This document shows positions 32,405 to 38,032 of a stretch of DNA of 38,032 nucleotides, piece after piece. The notes under the pieces are model-generated. The model was not told where the DNA came from. It ran no database searches and saw nothing but the letters and a program-made list of their open reading frames with translations. The DNA is from UBA11795 sp964652755 (GTDB taxonomy: Bacteria > Chloroflexota > Dehalococcoidia > Lucifugimonadales > UBA826). Numbering within the stretch: position 1 is the first letter of the stretch; the number at the start of each line of letters is the position of its first letter. The stretch covers positions 1 through 38,032 of the forward strand of contig CAZZBP010000011.1 of NCBI GenBank assembly GCA_964652755.1, given 5' to 3'. The position numbers were made by a program, and so were the translations under genes.

Positions 32405-33181
32405 ATGAATATTGATAAAAAGAACAGAACAGTTGTCATGTGCCTGGTAGGGTTGATTGCAATTATTGCAATTGCCTGTGGTTCTGAAAGCATCTCCTCT
32501 TCATCTGAAGTCAGACATATAAATGTTCAAATTAAAGGTGGCGAGGCGTCGGGAGTAGAAGACAAAGTATCTATTAATAAAGGTGATGATGTGAAAATAT
32601 CATTCACCTCAGATGAGGATCTTACGGTGCATCTTCACGGATACGATATTAAGGAGGATGTTCCAAAAGGAGGAGAGGCGGTTATGGAATTTAATGCAAA
32701 TGCTACAGGTAGATTCCTGATTACATCTCATCAGCCAACGGATGAAGGTGATCATTCGCACTCTGGCCACACATCCAGTGGCATGAATTCGAATAAACAC
32801 GATGGGCATGGAGATCTTTTTGAATCGAAAACGCTTGTTAAGGGAGACACGTTTTCTTATATTATCCCGCCAGACATGGGAGATACTGAACTCCCATATC
32901 ACGATCACATGGCCCACGATCAAAGCGCCCTTATTGTTGTTTCAAAACATCATGGTCGAGAAGGAATAGTTGCCATCAAGGTGGCAGATTCTTCTCATAT
33001 GTATCGGCCGGCTGAAGTGACCGTAAAACCGGGTGCGACTGTCGAATGGACAATAGAAAAGGATGAGAAAGTACGTCTGACAAGTGGATTTCCACCAGCC
33101 TCTAATCATGGCGGTTCCGTTAAAGAAGATGTACATGAAGAAGAGGAAAAAACCCTAGTGGCTATAGAAGTTCGCCCGTAA
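32405..33181 (+). CDS. Cupredoxin-like His-rich lipoprotein
   Basis: A 258-residue lipoprotein (lipobox AIAC, Cys25) on the outer membrane face. Two cupredoxin-like halves are suggested: residues about 36-180, with VRHINVQIKGGEA, LTVHLHGYDI and the end PYHDHMAHDQSALIVV, and residues about 187-258, with YRPAEVTVKPGATVEWTI, the typical plastocyanin-like strand pair. Between strands of the first half is a His/Ser-rich loop (DEGDHSHSGHTSSG, NKHDGHGD), suited to bind copper or nickel. The canonical C-x(4)-H-x(4)-M copper-binding end is missing, so this is not an ordinary type-1 copper electron carrier; metal storage, sensing or delivery is more plausible. ATG 32405 has GAGATAG about 6 nt upstream. 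It belongs to the four-gene run and precedes the Fed-like membrane protein gene by 34 bp. Confidence 0.8.
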   Translation: MNIDKKNRTVVMCLVGLIAIIAIACGSESISSSSEVRHINVQIKGGEASGVEDKVSINKGDDVKISFTSDEDLTVHLHGYDIKEDVPKGGEAVMEFNANATGRFLITSHQPTDEGDHSHSGHTSSGMNSNKHDGHGDLFESKTLVKGDTFSYIIPPDMGDTELPYHDHMAHDQSALIVVSKHHGREGIVAIKVADSSHMYRPAEVTVKPGATVEWTIEKDEKVRLTSGFPPASNHGGSVKEDVHEEEEKTLVAIEVRP

Positions 33182-33215
33182 GGGAATTGACCATTAAGGG
33201 GAGTTTCTATTTGTT

Positions 33216-34838
33216 ATGAGTAAGCTGAAGGTGATATGTGCTCTGACCATTGCCTTGGTAGGATTTGTGATCTTTTGGTCGTCTGCGCAAGCTCATGGAT
33301 TTGGTGAGAGGTATGACCTTCCTATCCCATTAAATTACTTCTTGCTTGGAGCCGCGGCTACGGTCGCTGTCTCATTCGTGGTAATCGGCTGGTTTATGCG
33401 GCAGGAGGGAAGAGAATTCGAGTATTTGCGAGTTAACCTTTGGAGCAATGTAGCTTTCAGGGTGTTAGCTCGGATTCTTAGCCGGTTGGCGGGTTTCTTG
33501 TCTGTCTTGTTATTAGTCTTAACGGTGACGGCAGGACTCTATGGGACAGGAGATGCATTAGATAATTTCACCCCGACGTTTGTTTGGATTATTTGGTGGG
33601 TAGGAGTCGGCTTTGTCGTAGCTTTGATAGGGAATGTGTGGGCAATTGCAAACCCTTGGCAGGTCGTATTTGAATGGTATGAAAAAGGTTTCTGTAAAGA
33701 CGGTTATTTAAGACGGTCGCCACTTAGTTGGCCATCTAGTCTTGATTCTTGGCCGGCGCTCGCGGGGTTTCTGTTATTCGCATGGATTGAAAATGCCTAC
33801 CCTGGTAGTTCGCGACCTTTCACATTATCTGTTTTAGTTCTGATCTATTCCGTCTACACATGGTGCGGTATGTTCTTATTTGGCAAATATGCATGGTTAA
33901 AAAGAGGAGACCCGTTCGCCGTGCTGTTTGCTCTCTTTGCGCGATTTTCTCCAACAGAAATTCGAATACTGAGACACAGTGAACATGTGGATATATGTTC
34001 ACTGTGTCAGTCAGGGTGTTCAGATGATCGTATTGTCCTCGATTGTGTTGATTGTTACGAATGTTGGGAATTATCTGGAGACCTTGACGGGTCTTCGGAA
34101 TTGAGACAAGTATCAATTCGGCCATGGGCCGTCGGATTGTCCCGTGGCGAGAGTGTGTCAAATGCCTTAGTTGCCTTCCATATAACCGCTCTGGCGACGG
34201 TTACTTTCGATGGATTGTCAGAAACTGCGGCATGGATAGCTGTACAAAACGTGTTGTGGCCCTTAATTGATCCTTTGCCAGGTGCGGCAGCAGTGACTAT
34301 TGAATCCTTGGGGACTTTATTTATTCCGGTAGGTTTTGCCGGAGTATATATCTTTGTATGTGGAACGGTCTCAAGGATGTCGGGAAACTCGATGACGAAA
34401 CCTGAGGTGGTTCGTAAGTTTGTGTTTTCACTTGTGCCAATTGCGTTGGCTTATAATCTTTCTCACTACATATCTTTCCTGTTAATAACAGGACAACAGA
34501 TAGTCCCTCTTATCTCTAACCCTTTCGGTTGCGGCCTGAGCGATTGGACAGGCTTTGCGTGTATGCAGGGTGTTTTCCCGGGCTTTGAGTGGAATCTATT
34601 CGGCACGATGGGCTATAAACCAAACATAGGTTTGGTTGATGCCCGTTTTGCTTGGATTGTGTCAGTCGCTGCTTTGGTTCTAGGGCATATAGTTTCTGTC
34701 TTTACGGCCCATGTGATAGCTCTGAGAAGTGTAAGAAGGCATAACATAGCTGTTCGTAGTCAATATCCGATGCTCGTCCTCATGGTTTTTTATACTGCGG
34801 TTAGTTTGTGGATCATAGCTCAGCCTTTGATTAGCTAA
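33216..34838 (+). CDS. Polytopic membrane protein resembling the fenitrothion-hydrolase-like (Fed) family
   Basis: A 540-residue protein with a signal-peptide-like start (ending SSAQA) and about ten further hydrophobic helices. The mature end would begin HGFGERYDLPIPLNYFLLGA; I recall the pattern HG-x(3-5)-DLPIP from actinobacterial membrane proteins annotated fenitrothion hydrolase, a name based on one enzyme and probably not the general function. A free N-terminal His after cleavage is the arrangement used in copper His-braces, which is suggestive beside a cupredoxin-like gene. A polar loop (about 255-300) holds six Cys: C261, C264, C268, C277, C280, C283, two CxxC-like clusters that could bind zinc or Fe-S. 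That loop is encoded by a perfect 14-bp hairpin. Last gene of the run. AAGGGGAG lies about 13 nt before ATG. Confidence 0.8.
   Translation: MSKLKVICALTIALVGFVIFWSSAQAHGFGERYDLPIPLNYFLLGAAATVAVSFVVIGWFMRQEGREFEYLRVNLWSNVAFRVLARILSRLAGFLSVLLLVLTVTAGLYGTGDALDNFTPTFVWIIWWVGVGFVVALIGNVWAIANPWQVVFEWYEKGFCKDGYLRRSPLSWPSSLDSWPALAGFLLFAWIENAYPGSSRPFTLSVLVLIYSVYTWCGMFLFGKYAWLKRGDPFAVLFALFARFSPTEIRILRHSEHVDICSLCQSGCSDDRIVLDCVDCYECWELSGDLDGSSELRQVSIRPWAVGLSRGESVSNALVAFHITALATVTFDGLSETAAWIAVQNVLWPLIDPLPGAAAVTIESLGTLFIPVGFAGVYIFVCGTVSRMSGNSMTKPEVVRKFVFSLVPIALAYNLSHYISFLLITGQQIVPLISNPFGCGLSDWTGFACMQGVFPGFEWNLFGTMGYKPNIGLVDARFAWIVSVAALVLGHIVSVFTAHVIALRSVRRHNIAVRSQYPMLVLMVFYTAVSLWIIAQPLIS
33973..34008. repeat. 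Perfect 14-bp inverted repeat inside the Fed-like gene
   Basis: GACACAGTGAACAT (33973-33986) and ATGTTCACTGTGTC (33995-34008) are exact reverse complements around an 8-nt loop. They code RHSEHVDICSLCQS at the start of the Cys-rich loop. An inverted repeat this long is unusual within a coding frame and would form a stable mRNA hairpin. Confidence 0.8.
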
Positions 34839-34962
34839 CCCTACGCTTCAAAATTGATTTAGGTAAATATGTGTTACTTTCCTGCGGTGTCTCGGCGTAA
34901 AATTCCCAATGTTCTTGATCGGGTAACTACTTGGAAGAAGGTCAAGTAACGTAGGAGTTTGT

Positions 34963-35712
34963 ATGCCGGAAGAGCGGGTAAATTCTCAGCCTCAGCAATT
35001 TCAACCACTCCCTCGTGCCCGGGTAATAGTGACATTATCATGCGTGTTGCTGACGATGTTCCTGGCTGCATTGGACCAAACCATAGTAAGTACTGCGACG
35101 CCACGTATTATTGCCGATCTCGGCGGTTTTGACCGATATACATGGATAACCACGGGATACTTGGTTGCATCAACGACCGCGGCACCAATTGTCGGACGTC
35201 TATCCGACATGTATGGAAGAAAGTGGATCTTCGTGACGTCTGTTTTTGTTTTCATCATTGGGTCTATCCTTTGTGGGATTAGCCGTGACATGACTCAACT
35301 TATATTGTTCAGAGTCCTTCAGGGACTAGGCGGTGGGACCATCATGGCAGTGACTTTCATAGTAATAGCCGATCTGTTTCCCCCGGAGGAGAGGGGTAAG
35401 TACATGGGGATGTTGGCCGCTTGCTTCGGACTTTCATCCGTCATAGGCCCGACTCTGGGAGGCTTCTTGACGGATAATCTTTCGTGGCATTGGGTTTTTT
35501 TTGTGAACGTGCCGTTGGCCGGTCCGGTTATTTTTCTCCTGATCAAGTACTTTCCGGACAACCAAGGTGCAACGGATCCCATAAAACGTAGAATCGATTA
35601 TGTTGGCATGACACTTTTGGTCATAGCCGTAGTTGGATTGATGATTGGATTGTCTTGGGGGGGGTACAGTACGGATGGGGATCGCCGCAGGTCGTTGGCG
35701 TACTCTCTATAG
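34963..35712 (+). CDS. MFS transporter (DHA2/EmrB type), N-terminal part of a frameshifted gene
   Basis: The first 249 codons of a 14-helix MFS exporter. Motif D1 is FLAALDQTIVSTATPRI, motif A GRLSDMYGRKWIFV, and motif C GLSSVIGPTLGG, all intact, and GTAGGAG lies 6 nt before ATG 34963. Homology stops after LMIGLSWGG, where the frame enters a run of eight G (35657-35664); what follows (YSTDGDRRRSLAYSL) is out-of-frame sequence. One extra G would join this frame to the one ending at 36581 and give a protein of about 539 residues, normal for the family. So either the genome carries a one-base deletion, the assembly miscounts the G-run, or slippage on the run restores full-length protein in some copies. 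Truncated, this part holds about seven helices and should not transport on its own. Confidence 0.85.
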   Translation: MPEERVNSQPQQFQPLPRARVIVTLSCVLLTMFLAALDQTIVSTATPRIIADLGGFDRYTWITTGYLVASTTAAPIVGRLSDMYGRKWIFVTSVFVFIIGSILCGISRDMTQLILFRVLQGLGGGTIMAVTFIVIADLFPPEERGKYMGMLAACFGLSSVIGPTLGGFLTDNLSWHWVFFVNVPLAGPVIFLLIKYFPDNQGATDPIKRRIDYVGMTLLVIAVVGLMIGLSWGGYSTDGDRRRSLAYSL

Positions 35713-36581
35713 GTGTTGTAGCATCCGCCGTTCTTATTGTGGCGGAATTAAAAGCCCCAAATCCTACTCTTGAGCTAGCTTTGTTTCAGGAGAGGATGGT
35801 CTCAATAGCGCTTGTCCTCACTCTCCTTACAGGGTTTGCAATGTTTGGGGCCATTATATTTGTTCCTCTTTATTTCCAAGGAGTGCTTGGGGCATCTGCA
35901 ACCAGCAGCGGGACTTTTCTAACGCCGATGATGTTGGGTGTCGTATTTGGCGCAACACTATCTGGCCAAGTGTTATCAAGAACAGGAGGCTACTTTAGAA
36001 TCCAGGCACTAGTTGGCATATTCATTCTCGCAGTTGGTGTATTTCTCTTTACAACACTTGGAGACGAAGCGAGCTTTGTAAGGGCAGTGGTGTACATAGT
36101 TGTTCTAGGATTCGGGTTGGGTTCGACTTTTCCAACTCTCACAATTGCGGTTCAAAACTTCACTCCACGTGATTCTATTGGAGCTGCGACGAGTCTGACT
36201 CAATTTGCAAGAACAATAGGAGGCTTAATAGGTCTTTCGACTCTTGGATCAGTTTTATCATCCCGTTTCGTGACAAGGCTGGAATCAGATATTGACCAAG
36301 CCGGAATTGCCATGCCCCAAACTGTTCTTGAAAATCTGAAAAGCAACCCCCGCGCCCTTGTTGACTTCGAGGCTGGGACGGAAACGATTAAAAATCTCGG
36401 GTTAAATGTCCCATCGGATACTTTGGTGAATGTAGTGGATATTATGAAAGGTAGTTTAAGTGGTGCGATAGATGATGTGTTTAACGTATCTCTTATCGTA
36501 TTGTTAGTATCTCTTGCGGTGACTGTTTTATTGAACGAGACTGGCTTCAGAAAAAGAGGTAGTCCAGAGACTGAACTATAG
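35655..36581 (+). CDS. MFS transporter (DHA2/EmrB type), C-terminal part of the frameshifted gene
   Basis: The remaining helices of the transporter begun at 34963. The shared point is the G-run at 35657-35664: in this frame the sequence reads WGGVQYGWGSPQVVGVLSIG, the expected continuation of the seventh-helix region, then helices 8-14, including FGAIIFVPLYFQGVLGASA and LGFGLGSTFPTLTIAVQN. The frame opens at TTG 35655 inside the N-terminal part, with no ribosome binding site, so independent translation is unlikely and the ORF makes sense only joined to the upstream frame. It ends with a short polar tail (RKRGSPETEL). The next gene, a zinc-ribbon protein, starts 37 bp later with a strong ribosome binding site. 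Confidence 0.85.
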   Translation: MGGVQYGWGSPQVVGVLSIGVVASAVLIVAELKAPNPTLELALFQERMVSIALVLTLLTGFAMFGAIIFVPLYFQGVLGASATSSGTFLTPMMLGVVFGATLSGQVLSRTGGYFRIQALVGIFILAVGVFLFTTLGDEASFVRAVVYIVVLGFGLGSTFPTLTIAVQNFTPRDSIGAATSLTQFARTIGGLIGLSTLGSVLSSRFVTRLESDIDQAGIAMPQTVLENLKSNPRALVDFEAGTETIKNLGLNVPSDTLVNVVDIMKGSLSGAIDDVFNVSLIVLLVSLAVTVLLNETGFRKRGSPETEL

Positions 36582-36618
36582 ATAGAGTATCATCGACATG
36601 TTGTAACAGGAGGGAATT

Positions 36619-36846
36619 ATGCAAAATGAACCTGAAACGATTACACAATATGACTGTCCCAAGTGCCATAATGGATCGTATGAGACCGGTACAATCCGAA
36701 CGACGGGTGGGGGATTATCAAGATTCTTAGATATCCAGAACCAACAGTTTTCACACATCACTTGCGATAGCTGCGGATACACAGAGTTTTTTAAACGACG
36801 TAGCGGACGGGCAGGAAATATTCTCGATATGTTCTTAGGTGGATAA
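36619..36846 (+). CDS. Zinc-ribbon nucleic-acid-binding-like protein (DUF2082/COG3478)
   Basis: A 75-residue protein with two Cys pairs forming a zinc ribbon: YDCPKCHNGSYETG and HITCDSCGYTEFFKR. Between them is IRTTGGGLSRFLDIQNQQF, the conserved middle of the COG3478 group, in which a glycine-rich turn and an aromatic-polar stretch separate the zinc knuckles. The sequence ends with NILDMFLGG, also typical, so it is complete. Predicted to bind zinc and perhaps nucleic acid in the cytoplasm; no member of the group has a firmly known role, as far as I know. AGGAGG lies 6 nt before ATG 36619. The opine-dehydrogenase-like gene starts 8 bp after its stop, so the two are probably co-transcribed. Confidence 0.88.
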   Translation: MQNEPETITQYDCPKCHNGSYETGTIRTTGGGLSRFLDIQNQQFSHITCDSCGYTEFFKRRSGRAGNILDMFLGG

Positions 36847-36854
36847 GAATTAAG

Positions 36855-37949
36855 ATGTCTGGAAAGAAGGTAACGATTCTTGGTGGTGGTAATACTGCAT
36901 TTTCAGTAGCGGCTCAGCTGAGCCATATGGGTAATGAAATATGTTTGCTTGAACACCCGAGTTTTGCTCAATCAGTTGAACAAATCGCTCGGGTTAAAGA
37001 GATAGATCTAGATGGGGTTATGGAGAAAGGTCCAGCGCCAATATCTAAAGTTACGCTTGACCCGAAGGAAGCTTTTGACTTCTCAAACACTGTTTTATTA
37101 ATAGTGCCTGCATACGCTCACCGGCCGTTTGCAGAATTCTGTGGACCCTATCTCACAAAGAACCACACTGTGCTTATCATGCCAGGAACACTTGGTGCCA
37201 TGGAATTCTCGGCACTGGCGGCAGAATTTGGAGTTTCGGATATAACCGTAGGGGAAGTAGATACTGCGCCTTATGTGTGCCGCAAGACGTCCGAAGCTGG
37301 GGCGATCATATGGGGAGAAGTTACAGGTCTCGGACTGGGAGTTCTTCCCGCTTTTAAGACAGATGATGTGGCTAATCAAGTACGTGCTTTATTTCCCGGT
37401 ATCATTCCGTATAAGGATGTTATGGAATGCGGGTTATCTTCTATGAATCCTGTGGTCCATCCTGCGGGAGTTCTCATGAATGCTGGAAGGGTGGAGTACT
37501 CAAGGGGAGAGTTTTATTTCTATGAGGAAGGCGTTTCCTCTTCCGTGGCTAAGGTTATTGAGAAGGTTGATTCCGAGCGACTTGCAATTGGTTCGGCATT
37601 GGGCTACGACTTGACACCCGTGGGACAGGCTTTCCATGACGCGGGGTTTGGACCCAAAGGTTCAATATGGGAAGCTATCAACGGAAGTCATATGCTAACA
37701 AGGTTAAAAGCCCCGGGTTCCCTTGATAGTCGCTGGTTAACGGAAGATATTCCGTATGGAATAGCCGCTTGGAGCAAAATTGGCAAGCAATTTGGGATAG
37801 ACACGCCCATAATAGACTCTATCGTTGATTTAGGTAGTGTCGTGATGGGTTTTGATGGTTGGACAGGAGGTCGAGGCCCCGTAGAGTTTGGTATTTCTGG
37901 TATGTCAAAGGAAGCGCTCAAACAATACTTGGAGACTGGGGAAGCGTAG
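36855..37949 (+). CDS. Opine/octopine dehydrogenase family NAD(P)-dependent oxidoreductase
   Basis: A 364-residue dehydrogenase of the NAD/NADP octopine/nopaline dehydrogenase family, which reductively joins an amino acid and a 2-oxo acid, or performs the reverse oxidative cleavage, in the cytoplasm. The Rossmann start is VTILGGGNTAFSVAAQLSHM, with the GxGxxA-like pattern as GGGNTA, then ICLLEHP at the end of strand 2. The C-terminal octopine-DH domain carries SSMNPVVHPAGVLMNAGRVE, containing the catalytic His, then SRWLTEDIPYGIAAWSKIG and FGIDTPIIDSIV, as in other members. Length is within the family's 350-400 range, so it is intact. It overlaps no gene and lies 8 bp after the zinc-ribbon gene. 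Substrate unknown. The last 83 bp of the window hold no feature I can support. Confidence 0.9.
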   Translation: MSGKKVTILGGGNTAFSVAAQLSHMGNEICLLEHPSFAQSVEQIARVKEIDLDGVMEKGPAPISKVTLDPKEAFDFSNTVLLIVPAYAHRPFAEFCGPYLTKNHTVLIMPGTLGAMEFSALAAEFGVSDITVGEVDTAPYVCRKTSEAGAIIWGEVTGLGLGVLPAFKTDDVANQVRALFPGIIPYKDVMECGLSSMNPVVHPAGVLMNAGRVEYSRGEFYFYEEGVSSSVAKVIEKVDSERLAIGSALGYDLTPVGQAFHDAGFGPKGSIWEAINGSHMLTRLKAPGSLDSRWLTEDIPYGIAAWSKIGKQFGIDTPIIDSIVDLGSVVMGFDGWTGGRGPVEFGISGMSKEALKQYLETGEA

Positions 37950-38032
37950 GCCGCGATAGGTTCAGTGAAGGGCGAGGATTGTTGTGATTTCTACATCGGC
38001 GCCACAAGGGTTTTTACATTGCCCCTGACTTC

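Noticed and set aside
1..38032. tRNA, rRNA, CRISPR array, transposase or plasmid origin
   Set aside because: Reading both strands showed no cloverleaf-like segment, no regularly spaced repeat array and no transposase or replication-initiator motif; a covariance-model search would be needed to exclude small RNAs.

Overview
The window looks like chromosomal sequence from an uncultured, probably marine, Chloroflexota bacterium of the SAR202 type. This is an inference from gene content: two luciferase-like flavin monooxygenases, a fused CaiB-type CoA-transferase, a mandelate-racemase/enolase superfamily enzyme, an amidohydrolase, a sulfite-oxidase-fold molybdoenzyme, a ThDP decarboxylase-like enzyme, an opine-dehydrogenase-like enzyme and five MFS transporters lie together. 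Lipoproteins with Pro/Thr-rich linkers also fit Chloroflexota. No 16S rRNA, tRNA, phage structural gene, insertion sequence or CRISPR array was seen.

Layout. 1-3.1 kb (minus): double CoA-transferase, cut by the window edge, and a flavin monooxygenase. 3.2-4.8 kb (minus): DEAD-box RNA helicase. 5.0-7.4 kb (plus): second luciferase-like oxidoreductase and an MFS transporter. 7.4-8.8 kb (minus): acyltransferase-3 membrane protein. 8.9-9.4 kb: decayed DUF2332 gene. 9.4-11.9 kb (plus): enolase-superfamily enzyme and MFS transporter. 12.0-12.9 kb (minus): alpha/beta hydrolase. 13.0 kb: RRM RNA-binding protein. 13.6-16.0 kb: divergent amidohydrolase and molybdoenzyme around operator-like repeats. 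16.2-18.5 kb: giant coiled-coil lipoprotein. 18.8-19.3 kb: AhpD-like gene interrupted by one UGA, best read as a selenoprotein. 19.5-23.3 kb: small HTH protein, MFS transporter and divergent ThDP enzyme. 23.4 kb: fragment of a DppC-like permease. 23.7-27.1 kb: pentapeptide-repeat protein, peptidyl-tRNA hydrolase, metalloprotease lipoprotein. 27.2-31.3 kb: MFS transporter, methyltransferase, FmdB zinc ribbon (minus), trpB. 31.3-34.8 kb: four co-directional exported or membrane proteins (His-rich, YtkA-like, cupredoxin-like, Fed-like polytopic). 35.0-38.0 kb: frameshifted MFS transporter, zinc-ribbon protein, opine-dehydrogenase-like enzyme.

How the genes fit together. Several catabolic enzymes each sit beside their own MFS transporter, which suggests small substrate-specific uptake-or-export plus degradation units rather than one long pathway. 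The most striking single signal is the AhpD-like gene at 18766-19335: the second Cys of its CxxC motif is a UGA codon, and a perfect 8-bp hairpin with a 3-nt loop lies at the spacing expected of a bacterial SECIS. The second most interesting region is 31.3-34.8 kb, a possible envelope metal (copper) or redox module. Gene decay is visible too: the DUF2332 remnant, the permease fragment, the frameshifted MFS gene, and an in-frame TAG followed by an open extension at the end of the coiled-coil gene.
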